Position numbers and translations under genes: made by a program
The notes under the pieces: model-generated
What the model was told of the DNA's origin: nothing
The model's database searches: none
Seen by the model: the letters and a program-made list of their open reading frames with translations, nothing else
Source: Candidatus Uhrbacteria bacterium
GTDB taxonomy: Bacteria; Patescibacteriota; Patescibacteriia; 2-12-FULL-60-25
Direction: 5' to 3'
Assembly: GCA_016866635.1 (NCBI GenBank)
Contig: VGLT01000060.1
Coordinates: forward strand, 1 to 5,234
Length of the DNA: 5,234 nucleotides
Shown here: piece after piece, positions 1 through 5,234 of the stretch
How the letters are laid out: each line of letters opens with the position of its first letter
Numbering within the stretch: position 1 is the first letter of the stretch

Positions 1-5
1 TTCAA

Positions 6-35
6 ATAAAAACCACGCTTTTAAAACGTGGCTTT
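6..35 (-). terminator. Rho-independent terminator of the tRNA-Ala gene
   Basis: Read on the minus strand, the tRNA 3' end is followed within a few bases by a hairpin with arms CCACG (31-27) and CGTGG (17-13) around a 9-nt A/T-rich loop. The stem can be extended outward by a G-U and several A-U pairs. A run of T residues (12-8, then interrupted by one A) follows immediately. Stem plus T-tract directly downstream of a tRNA is the classic intrinsic terminator layout. The GC core is only five pairs, so strength is uncertain. Confidence 0.75.
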
Positions 36-39
36 TACG

Positions 40-115
40 TGGTGGACCTTGCCGGGCTCGAACCGGCCACCCCCGCCTTGCAAAGGCGGTGCTCTACCAA
101 ATGAGCTAAAGGCCC
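40..115 (-). tRNA. tRNA-Ala (anticodon UGC)
   Basis: The minus strand folds into a complete 76-nt cloverleaf including an encoded 3' CCA (42-40). The acceptor stem GGGCCTT/AAGGTCC contains the G3:U70 wobble pair that identifies alanine tRNAs to AlaRS, and the discriminator base is A73. The D stem is GCTC/GAGC with an 8-nt loop carrying GG. The anticodon stem CCGCC/GGCGG closes a 7-nt loop TTTGCAA, with anticodon TGC at 82-80. The variable loop is 5 nt, and the T stem GCCGG/CCGGC carries the loop TTCGAGC. UGC reads GCA and, by wobble, other alanine codons. All structural hallmarks for EF-Tu use are intact, so this looks like an ordinary protein-synthesis tRNA. It is transcribed alone, from a promoter about 15 bp upstream to a terminator just downstream. 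Confidence 0.98.
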
Positions 116-129
116 TTTTTGGTGCCAAG

Positions 130-158
130 ACTATAACGAAAAACGGATAAAAAAGCAA
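130..158 (-). promoter_or_regulatory. Sigma70-type promoter of tRNA-Ala
   Basis: On the minus strand a -35-like TTGCTT (158-153) is separated by exactly 17 bp from a -10-like TATAGT (135-130). The matches to consensus are 4/6 and 5/6. Transcription would begin near position 123, giving a leader of about 8 nt before the mature tRNA 5' end at 115. The spacer is A/T-rich. Position and spacing fit well; there is no experimental support. Confidence 0.7.
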
Positions 159-177
159 TGGCGTGCTGTGTGCGTTC

Positions 178-206
178 TTGCCCATCCTCCGCTTTCCGTC
201 TATTCT
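178..206 (+). promoter_or_regulatory. Putative sigma70-type promoter of the FecR-domain gene
   Basis: TTGCCC (178-183) and TATTCT (201-206) are separated by 17 bp and each match the bacterial consensus at 4/6 positions. The predicted transcription start is near 213, only 1-2 nt before the ATG at 215. No Shine-Dalgarno sequence exists between 190 and 214, which fits leaderless or near-leaderless initiation. The promoter is back-to-back with the tRNA promoter: the two -35 elements are 19 bp apart. The assignment rests on modest consensus matches. Confidence 0.45.
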
Positions 207-214
207 AGATTTAT

Positions 215-1753
215 ATGACATCTCTTGGACGTTGGATCATTTTTTTGGTGATTGTGGTGGCGATTGGCGGGTTTGGATGGTGGTTTTGGTCGCTGGGCAA
301 CGTGAGCTCAGCCGCCCAGGATACCCCCAAATTCCAGTTGTTTGCTCAATCGGCGTTGGTGGAGGTTAAATCCGCCGGCTCTTCTGAATGGAAACAGGTT
401 GCCCCCAATGGAAAGCTGCTGGAAGTACGGCAAGGCGATCAAATCCGCACTGGTCAAAACGGCAAAGCAGAAATCCATTGGGCAGAGCGCGGAGTGACGC
501 GCATCGAGCCTGATACAGAACTCACCGTTGAATCTATACCGGACGAGGAGCACTACATGACCAATGCCTCGATTCAGCTACGCGTCACCAGCGGTCGTGT
601 GTGGACACGCGTACTTAAACTTCTCGATCTGGATAGCCAAGTGACGGTCAAAACCAATGACGTGGTCGCAACGGTGCGCGGGACGGCGTTTGGGATCATT
701 GCCTCTGCTGAGGGAACAGATATATTGGTAACCGAATCCAGTGTCGCGGTGACGCCAACAGGAAAAACAGCAAGCTTAGTAAGTCAAAACGAGGCGGCTC
801 TTTATCGCAAAACGACTTCGACGGGAGCCGTCACCCCTCGCAAACACGTATTAACACAAAACGATACGTGGGCCGAAGGGCATAAAAAACAAGACAAGGA
901 ATATGATCTGTGGCTCAAGACTCAAATGCGCGCGCGTTTGGACAAATATCGCTCTGCCAAATTGAGCAGGCTGTCCGAACGATTGCATGACAAGGTAGGT
1001 AAAAGCCAAAATGAAGCGCGAATAGAGATAATGATGCATCGCATGATGGTTGAATCGCGTCACGCACCAGATCGTATCAAAGCCGTACAAGAAATGTTGG
1101 CAACATTGCCGCCCAAGGCCCGTCAACGTGCGCTCGCGAATATTGAAGCCTTGTTGTTTATCAACGAAGATGCCCCAACCGAATGGAGAACACAGATGGA
1201 GGGATTGCGCAGGAAGATGATTCACCCCGATCGTTTGATTGAGCGTCGCGTAGAAGATATCCCATTGCTGGATACGCTGTTAGAAGAGCGGGCGACATCA
1301 ACCCCTCCTCATCGCCCAACGTCAACGGAGCCTTTGCCAATCCTCAAACAGCCCATCATTGATTCCGTGACCAAAACCCCCAGCGCCGTGACTCAACCGC
1401 AAACCACTCTCACTGCGCCTCCATCCACCGCAACAACAACGGCTCCTGTGATCAAATTATCGCTCACGGCGAGCCCATCTGTTGGCGTCCCTGATCAAGC
1501 CATCACTCTCACCGTCTACAAAACCGTAGACGGAAAACGCGCGGATGTTACGAGCTCTGCCAATATCACATTTAGACCAACAAATGCGACTTTACAAGGG
1601 CGAACGTTTACTCCCCAAGACATCGGAACATACACGGTAACCGCTACCATTTCCGATCCCGTTGCCGGTCGTTTGGTCGCCTCTCTTGACGTTAAAGTCG
1701 GTCCCGCGATTGATATTGGTCCAGCGTTAGACAGTACGATTCTCGTTCAATAA
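215..1753 (+). CDS. Membrane-anchored FecR-domain protein with C-terminal Ig-like domain
   Basis: This 512-residue protein is predicted to sit on the outer face of the cytoplasmic membrane. Residues 7-27 are a strongly hydrophobic, Trp-rich helix after a single Arg, acting as anchor or signal peptide; a Ser/Ala-rich stretch at 31-34 could be a signal-peptidase site. Residues about 66-180 form a FecR domain: a GDQIRTG segment, a GRVW segment near 127-130, the hallmark VRGTAFG at 154-160, and a VTESSVAV strand near 172-179. Residues about 215-345 are charged and probably helical, of no family I recognise. A Pro/Thr/Ser-rich linker (359-412) leads to a beta-rich Ig-like domain (about 413-496) with a GTYTVTA strand. 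The start is fixed by an in-frame TAG at 206-208 and by the hydrophobic segment beginning right after the Met. No sigma-factor or TonB-receptor gene is adjacent, so a classical FecIR anti-sigma role is unlikely. A structural or sensory envelope role alongside the convergent CHASE2 cyclase is inference. Confidence 0.9.
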   Translation: MTSLGRWIIFLVIVVAIGGFGWWFWSLGNVSSAAQDTPKFQLFAQSALVEVKSAGSSEWKQVAPNGKLLEVRQGDQIRTGQNGKAEIHWAERGVTRIEPDTELTVESIPDEEHYMTNASIQLRVTSGRVWTRVLKLLDLDSQVTVKTNDVVATVRGTAFGIIASAEGTDILVTESSVAVTPTGKTASLVSQNEAALYRKTTSTGAVTPRKHVLTQNDTWAEGHKKQDKEYDLWLKTQMRARLDKYRSAKLSRLSERLHDKVGKSQNEARIEIMMHRMMVESRHAPDRIKAVQEMLATLPPKARQRALANIEALLFINEDAPTEWRTQMEGLRRKMIHPDRLIERRVEDIPLLDTLLEERATSTPPHRPTSTEPLPILKQPIIDSVTKTPSAVTQPQTTLTAPPSTATTTAPVIKLSLTASPSVGVPDQAITLTVYKTVDGKRADVTSSANITFRPTNATLQGRTFTPQDIGTYTVTATISDPVAGRLVASLDVKVGPAIDIGPALDSTILVQ

Positions 1754-1754
1754 A

Positions 1755-3755
1755 CTACTTCTTCGTCATCACCCACACCCCAGTCCAATCGGTAGGCGGG
1801 GGGACGAGGAGATAGGCACGGGAGCGCTCTAGGAGAATCTTGAGCGGCTGATCGTCTGGATGAGATGGCAACAAGCGTTGGACTTCTTCGATCACAAAAG
1901 CGAAATCCTGTTTGAAATATCGTTCGACTACTGCATTGCATTGCTGAGCGAAATGCTTGGTTGATTCTTTGGTGTGTGACGCTTCGCCCATGACTTCATA
2001 AATACGAATTGGTTCTCTCTTGCCTTTGACCGCAACCTGGTCGAGCAGACGACAAACAAACCCATCCCCCAGCTCCTCTCGCGTGCTATGCGTCACGATA
2101 ATTGGGACGCCATATTCTTTGCACAACCCCTCGGCACGGCTGGCCAAATTCACACTATCGCCAATCACGGTGTAGTCATAGCGAATATCACTCCCAATGT
2201 TACCGACGACCATGTCACCGGTGTTCACACCAACGCCCACTTTCAATTCAACCTCTGGCGGAAACATCCCTTCGCGATTCATGGATTCCAATCGATCACG
2301 CATGCGAATAGCGGCCCGCACCGCTCGTGCGGCATGGTCTGGCTGATCAAACGGGGCATTCCAAAACGCCATCATCGCATCCCCGATGTACTTATCAAGT
2401 ACCCCGCGCTCGTCAAAAACAATGCGTGTCATGGATTCAAGATAGGTATTGAGAACCTCGACGAGTTTTTCCGGCGCCAACCCCTCTGACAAACTCGTAA
2501 ATCCGCGGAGATCAGAAAATAACACACTCATACGCCGACGCTCTCCCCCGCTCAGGACCTGTTCTGGATTTTGCAAAATCTTATCAACGACGATCGGTGA
2601 CAAATACCGTCCAAATGTTTGACGAATGGCGCGGCGTTCTCGTTCGGTCGCAATCCAACGTTCAAACAGCAAAATGGCAAAAGCAAAAATAAGAACGATG
2701 GTCGGCCAAATGACGTCGAGAATCCATCCGCGATCAAAAAAGATAAATGCCACCACCAACCAGACGATCCAAGGCAACAATCCAATGACCAAAACACGCT
2801 TGCGTCTGCGAATCCATGAAAAAAGCATGCCTAAAAAGGCGCCCAATAAGACCAAAAATAGACTCTGGGTCCACCAGGGCACTGGGCGTAGCCACTGTCG
2901 ACTCATCAACGTGTCTAAAATCGAGGCATGAATTTCAACCCCGCTCATAGGCATACCATGAGAGGTCGGGACCAGCTGTTCATCGTGCAAATCTCGCGCC
3001 GTTGCTCCCACTAATACGATGGCATTTTTTACCGCCAACGCCTCAGATGAAATTTGAAACACATCGGCCGCAGAAATAGTTCGGAACGCTTTGGTTGGAC
3101 TGGCAGGATAGTGGACGCGCATGACACCGTTACGATCGAGTGGCACTTGTTCTCGTGCCGGAGCCCGTCCTGCTAAGCGCGCCAACTCATAGGCAAACGA
3201 GGAAATCAACGAACGATCGGGACTTTGAGCCTGCACCGGTAATCGACGTGCGATTCCATCAACATCAAGTGGAAGATTGGTAAATCCGCTGGCACGTCCA
3301 ACACTTTGGATCGCCGTGATGGATTGGACCGTCTTGGCCGGTTCAAATTTCCACTCTCCGTCTGCAACAGACAAGGCAAGTTCGATCGGTAAAACCACTT
3401 TTCCAGATACACGAATGGCATCAACCAACGCTCCATCCTGATCAGCGCTGGATGGTTCAGGAAAATTCACATCATATCCAATCACTTGAGCACCCCCCAC
3501 TGTTAATCGTTGGATCAGATCTGCATGCGTCTCGCGTGGCCAAGGCCAACGACCAACTTTGGCCAAAGACGCATCATCTACCGCCACGATCACGATCGAT
3601 GGATCTGCTTCTCGATCCAAAAAAAATCGATCACTCACCCGATCACTGGAAGAACTAAACACACCAGCCAACAAACCGATAGCCCCCAATAACCCAACGA
3701 CCCCTCCTAACAACACGGGCACCCACGTGGAACGAATTTTGATCAGTTTGAGCAT
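1755..3755 (-). CDS. CHASE2-domain transmembrane adenylate cyclase (class III)
   Basis: This 666-residue sensor enzyme is predicted to convert ATP to cAMP in response to an extracytoplasmic signal. An N-terminal helix (12-33) is followed by a CHASE2 sensor domain (about 35-285; note IVIVAVDDASL at 54-64 and GVEIHASILD at 272-281). Three transmembrane helices follow (about 293-314, 320-340, 343-365), then a linker with the FGRYLSP motif (381-387). The class III catalytic domain spans about 403-590. Metal-binding Asp415 and Asp459, the purine-selecting pair Lys455 and Thr529, and transition-state Asn536 and Arg540 are all present, so it should be active. Lys/Thr is the class IIIb adenylate-cyclase signature. 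A C-terminal tail (591-666), partly helical and ending in a PPP...DWTGV motif, resembles that of other CHASE2 cyclases. The ATG lies 5 nt after the C45-like stop, with no strong Shine-Dalgarno, so translation is probably coupled; an internal promoter is also possible. The family call is secure; the ligand is unknown. Confidence 0.95.
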   Translation of the reverse strand: MLKLIKIRSTWVPVLLGGVVGLLGAIGLLAGVFSSSSDRVSDRFFLDREADPSIVIVAVDDASLAKVGRWPWPRETHADLIQRLTVGGAQVIGYDVNFPEPSSADQDGALVDAIRVSGKVVLPIELALSVADGEWKFEPAKTVQSITAIQSVGRASGFTNLPLDVDGIARRLPVQAQSPDRSLISSFAYELARLAGRAPAREQVPLDRNGVMRVHYPASPTKAFRTISAADVFQISSEALAVKNAIVLVGATARDLHDEQLVPTSHGMPMSGVEIHASILDTLMSRQWLRPVPWWTQSLFLVLLGAFLGMLFSWIRRRKRVLVIGLLPWIVWLVVAFIFFDRGWILDVIWPTIVLIFAFAILLFERWIATERERRAIRQTFGRYLSPIVVDKILQNPEQVLSGGERRRMSVLFSDLRGFTSLSEGLAPEKLVEVLNTYLESMTRIVFDERGVLDKYIGDAMMAFWNAPFDQPDHAARAVRAAIRMRDRLESMNREGMFPPEVELKVGVGVNTGDMVVGNIGSDIRYDYTVIGDSVNLASRAEGLCKEYGVPIIVTHSTREELGDGFVCRLLDQVAVKGKREPIRIYEVMGEASHTKESTKHFAQQCNAVVERYFKQDFAFVIEEVQRLLPSHPDDQPLKILLERSRAYLLVPPPTDWTGVWVMTKK

Positions 3756-3760
3756 ATGCT

Positions 3761-4732
3761 TCAGATGGTATAGTCCCTTTTTCTATTTTTGTCGATGACC
3801 GTGAGTTTGCGCTGGGCTGGCCAGACAATGACGGTCGCGAGCGTCATGACGTCTGCCATATCTTTGGCTACTTCGTAGACCCCCCCACGAGCAAATGGTT
3901 TGCGCAGACATGCCAAGGCTTGTGTAAAATTTTTGGTCTCCTCGAGCGCGTCATGAACTCGTTCTAGACGCTTGATAGATCGACGACCACAAAAAGCATT
4001 TTTTTGAACTTTGGAAAGCAAGGGGTGATTGGTGTGCGCAAACCAAGGACGAATGACTTTGTGATCTTTGGCATGAGGAAACAGTTCGAGAGAGACAGCT
4101 CGTCGATCACTTTCTACCATCAAAAAATGCATGCCCATATTGGTTTTGACCAATTTTGCCATCCTCATCACTTCAGACATGCTTTTTGCCTGCAATAGTT
4201 GTGAACCGACTATGTAGGACGGTAGTCCAGACAATAATCTGTCATGAGTTTGATAAATACTATTCATAGCAAGGGAAAGCCCGCGAGCATTTATGCCAAC
4301 ACTTGCTCCCGCGATGGTCCCGGGGTAGTTAAAGGTAAGCACGTCCGTTCCGTTATTTGGAATATAGCGAACCAAAGCGACCTTCCCTTTCCACCAAGCA
4401 TAATCGTCTTCATTGTGCAGTACAAACCATTGTCGTTTTTCCACTCCAAACACGGTCGAGCAGTGCTGGGCTTTAACAGCAAAATATTCCCAAGAATTTG
4501 CGATGATTATATTCTCCAGGGGCTGGCCTGACCCTATACTCATCCCCACGAGAAAGTCCCATTGATTCTTCGCTTGATCACGCAACAAGGCGCTCTGCTC
4601 TTTAAGCAGTCGCTTCATGCGACTCGATACACGCAGATGATGCGCCTGTATGCTTTGTATGTCCTTTTTTTGCGCCATCCCAAGCTGTCTCCCCATCTGC
4701 TCCCATGTCCCCTTGATCGTGATTAATTTCAT
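3761..4732 (-). CDS. C45-type acyltransferase/peptidase (Ntn hydrolase, AAT-like)
   Basis: This 323-residue protein resembles the acyl-CoA:6-aminopenicillanate acyltransferase/peptidase C45 family, Ntn hydrolases that activate themselves by cleaving before a Cys and then act on amide bonds. The candidate nucleophile is Cys91 in HCSTVFG (90-96). It is followed by LHNEDD (105-110), a GASVGINARGLS segment (142-153), FAHTNH (231-236) and a closing strand TLATVIVWP (297-305), all in family order. Self-cleavage would give an alpha chain of about 90 residues and a beta chain of about 233. The residue before Cys91 is His, not the Gly of the fungal enzyme. There is no signal peptide or membrane segment, so it is probably cytoplasmic. 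It lies 3 nt after femAB and 5 nt before the cyclase gene. It looks somewhat richer in A/T than the cyclase gene by eye. The substrate cannot be told; a role on amino-acid or peptide amides linked to wall metabolism is speculation. Confidence 0.85.
   Translation of the reverse strand: MKLITIKGTWEQMGRQLGMAQKKDIQSIQAHHLRVSSRMKRLLKEQSALLRDQAKNQWDFLVGMSIGSGQPLENIIIANSWEYFAVKAQHCSTVFGVEKRQWFVLHNEDDYAWWKGKVALVRYIPNNGTDVLTFNYPGTIAGASVGINARGLSLAMNSIYQTHDRLLSGLPSYIVGSQLLQAKSMSEVMRMAKLVKTNMGMHFLMVESDRRAVSLELFPHAKDHKVIRPWFAHTNHPLLSKVQKNAFCGRRSIKRLERVHDALEETKNFTQALACLRKPFARGGVYEVAKDMADVMTLATVIVWPAQRKLTVIDKNRKRDYTI
3767..3795 (-). promoter_or_regulatory. Possible internal promoter for the CHASE2 cyclase gene
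   Basis: In the last codons of the C45-like gene the minus strand has TCGACA (3795-3790; 5/6 to the -35 consensus), a 17-bp A-rich spacer, then TATACC (3772-3767; 4/6, lacking the conserved final T). The predicted start is near 3760, about 4-5 nt before the cyclase ATG at 3755, so the transcript would be nearly leaderless, like the one proposed for the FecR-domain gene. It could allow cyclase expression independent of the femAB unit. The weak -10 keeps this tentative. Confidence 0.3.
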
Positions 4733-4735
4733 AAG

Positions 4736-5234
4736 CTAAGGCCTAAAAAGGCCTTTCCCAAATATCAAACGATAGACTAATCGATTGGTCGGCAAATCCC
4801 ACGTTCCAACCAAGTTTACCTTCTGCCCACCCCACCCTTCTTTAAAACGCGTAATGCCTTCCCACGATGGTTTATAGTATGGGCTTGATCGGTCATCCGG
4901 ATTGCACCCCCACAGATCATAAAAATGATGCCCCTCGTTCTTTGCTGATCGTATCGCCTCCCAATGCAACAAAAAAGGCGCCATGACATTGCGATCATCT
5001 GATGAAGAACCGCCATGAAGATAGGTCACCGTATCGCCGAAAACGATCTCCATGTCCGCGGCGATTGGACGTCCTTGCAGACGTGCCATACGCAGACGTG
5101 CCATCTGTTTTGCAGACAAAAACTCATACATCGCCTTGAGATACGACCGCTCATGCGGCGTCCAAGCACGCCGTTCTGCCGTCTCCGTTAACAAACGAGC
5201 AAATGTATCAAAATCATTGCTTTCTTCCACGATC
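4736..5234 (-). CDS. FemAB-family peptidoglycan bridge aminoacyltransferase (C-terminal part, truncated by window edge)
   Basis: The frame is open to the right edge; 165 complete codons plus the stop are visible, about half of a typical 330-350-residue family member, so the true start lies beyond 5234. A GTG at 5230 is better read as an internal Val, because the preceding codon (Ile) and following residues fit the family interior. FemA/FemB/MurM-type enzymes move amino acids from aminoacyl-tRNA to the lipid II stem peptide in the cytoplasm. Evidence is the second GNAT-like domain. It includes GRPIAADMEIVFGDTVTYLH followed by GGSSSDD, then a HWEAIRSAKNEG helix, YDLWGCNPDD, and GITRFKEGWGGQKV with WDLPTNRLVY near the end. 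It is the first visible gene of the femAB, C45-like, cyclase unit. The amino acid added and the donor tRNA cannot be told from this half. Confidence 0.9.
   Translation of the reverse strand, partial: IVEESNDFDTFARLLTETAERRAWTPHERSYLKAMYEFLSAKQMARLRMARLQGRPIAADMEIVFGDTVTYLHGGSSSDDRNVMAPFLLHWEAIRSAKNEGHHFYDLWGCNPDDRSSPYYKPSWEGITRFKEGWGGQKVNLVGTWDLPTNRLVYRLIFGKGLFRP
4738..4755 (-). promoter_or_regulatory. Hairpin over the femAB stop codon and the C45-like gene's ribosome-binding region
   Basis: In the minus-strand RNA, AAGGCCU (4755-4749) pairs perfectly with AGGCCUU (4744-4738) around a UUUU loop, giving a 7-bp stem. It covers the last femAB codons and reaches the first base of its UAG stop. 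It also buries the only Shine-Dalgarno-like AGG (4745-4743 region), which lies about 9 nt before the C45-like AUG at 4732. No T-run follows, so it is not a standard terminator. Ribosomes finishing femAB would open it, making translational coupling plausible. The pairing is directly visible; the function is inferred. Confidence 0.4.

Noticed and set aside
40..115. The tRNA-Ala as a dedicated aminoacyl donor for the nearby FemAB enzyme
   Set aside because: The tRNA keeps the GG of the D loop and a normal TTC arm needed for EF-Tu and ribosome use, unlike specialised cell-wall tRNAs, and it lies over 4.6 kb away in a separate unit. Proximity alone is not evidence.
163..369. Plus-strand open frame of 68 codons starting before the FecR-domain gene
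   Set aside because: It overlaps the start of the FecR-domain gene in another frame, begins upstream of the likely transcription start, and its product has no recognisable features.
851..1225. Minus-strand open frame of 124 codons
   Set aside because: It is antisense to the helical middle of the FecR-domain gene, Cys/His/Phe-rich without recognisable motifs, and lacks start signals. It is a shadow frame.
215..1753. Classical FecR anti-sigma/iron-citrate regulator
   Set aside because: No FecI-type sigma factor or TonB-dependent receptor is in the window. The architecture (helical middle, Ig-like end, no cytoplasmic anti-sigma domain) does not match E. coli FecR.
2088..2489. Plus-strand open frame of 133 codons
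   Set aside because: It lies wholly within the catalytic part of the cyclase gene on the other strand, has a His-rich, unfamily-like composition, and has no ribosome-binding site. It is a shadow frame.
3513..3744. Cluster of GATC sites (eight within 3513-3644, one more at 3741)
   Set aside because: GATC is common throughout this window. Here the sites arise mainly from Asp-Arg and Asp-Pro codon pairs (GAT followed by CG or CC) in the cyclase N-terminus. No origin-like or regulatory context is present, so a Dam-type regulatory cluster is not supported.
5077..5104. Direct repeat of 13 bases at a 15-base period inside femAB (gives MARLRMARL)
   Set aside because: It looks like an in-frame 5-codon duplication, but by recall the family has the same number of residues between the preceding helix and the GRPIA motif. 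It is therefore probably chance similarity, not an insertion.
1..5234. CRISPR array, insertion sequence, phage genes or a defence system
   Set aside because: I see no regularly spaced repeats, transposase, terminal inverted repeats, integrase or duplicated tRNA end. The CHASE2 cyclase is a membrane receptor type, not a CBASS/Pycsar cyclase, and no effector gene is adjacent.

Overview
This window comes from a bacterial chromosome of roughly 50% GC, judged by eye. It carries a tRNA-Ala gene and four protein genes, the last cut by the right edge. Genes are packed very tightly (gaps of 1, 3 and 5 nt), Shine-Dalgarno signals are weak or absent, and the gene set is FecR-type surface protein, CHASE2 cyclase, C45-type acyltransferase and FemAB. 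Together these recall Patescibacteria/CPR or another monoderm-like lineage, but this is a low-confidence guess because no phylogenetic marker protein is present. TGA and TAG both act as normal stops, so the UGA-recoded lineages are unlikely.

Layout. Positions 1-115 (minus strand) hold tRNA-Ala(UGC) followed by a hairpin/T-tract terminator. Positions 116-214 form a 99-bp divergent promoter region, with a good sigma70-like promoter for the tRNA (minus) and a plausible one for the fecR-like gene (plus). The latter would start transcription only 1-2 nt before the ATG. Positions 215-1753 (plus) encode a 512-residue membrane-anchored FecR-domain protein with a charged helical middle, a Pro/Thr-rich linker and an Ig-like C-terminal domain. 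One base later its stop meets the stop of the convergent gene at 3755-1755 (minus), a 666-residue CHASE2 plus three-transmembrane plus class III adenylate cyclase receptor with a full catalytic set. Upstream on the same strand are a 323-residue C45/acyltransferase-like Ntn hydrolase (4732-3761) and the C-terminal half of a FemAB-family peptidoglycan-bridge transferase (5234-4736, N-terminus outside the window).

How the genes may work together. femAB, the C45-like gene and the cyclase gene form one tight minus-strand transcription unit. It would join cell-wall cross-bridge synthesis, an amide-bond-acting Ntn hydrolase and a transmembrane sensor that makes cAMP. The FecR-domain protein on the opposite strand should face the same extracytoplasmic compartment as the CHASE2 sensor domain, and FecR-domain and CHASE2-cyclase genes are recurrent neighbours in bacteria. 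A working model is an envelope-sensing cAMP module: FecR-like protein as envelope component or partner, CHASE2 as sensor, cyclase as output. Its ligand is unknown, and no cAMP effector or sigma factor is visible here. The window is mostly recognisable families. The less ordinary aspects are the arrangement, the near-leaderless promoters, the terminator-free tail-to-tail junction and the class IIIb signature of the cyclase.
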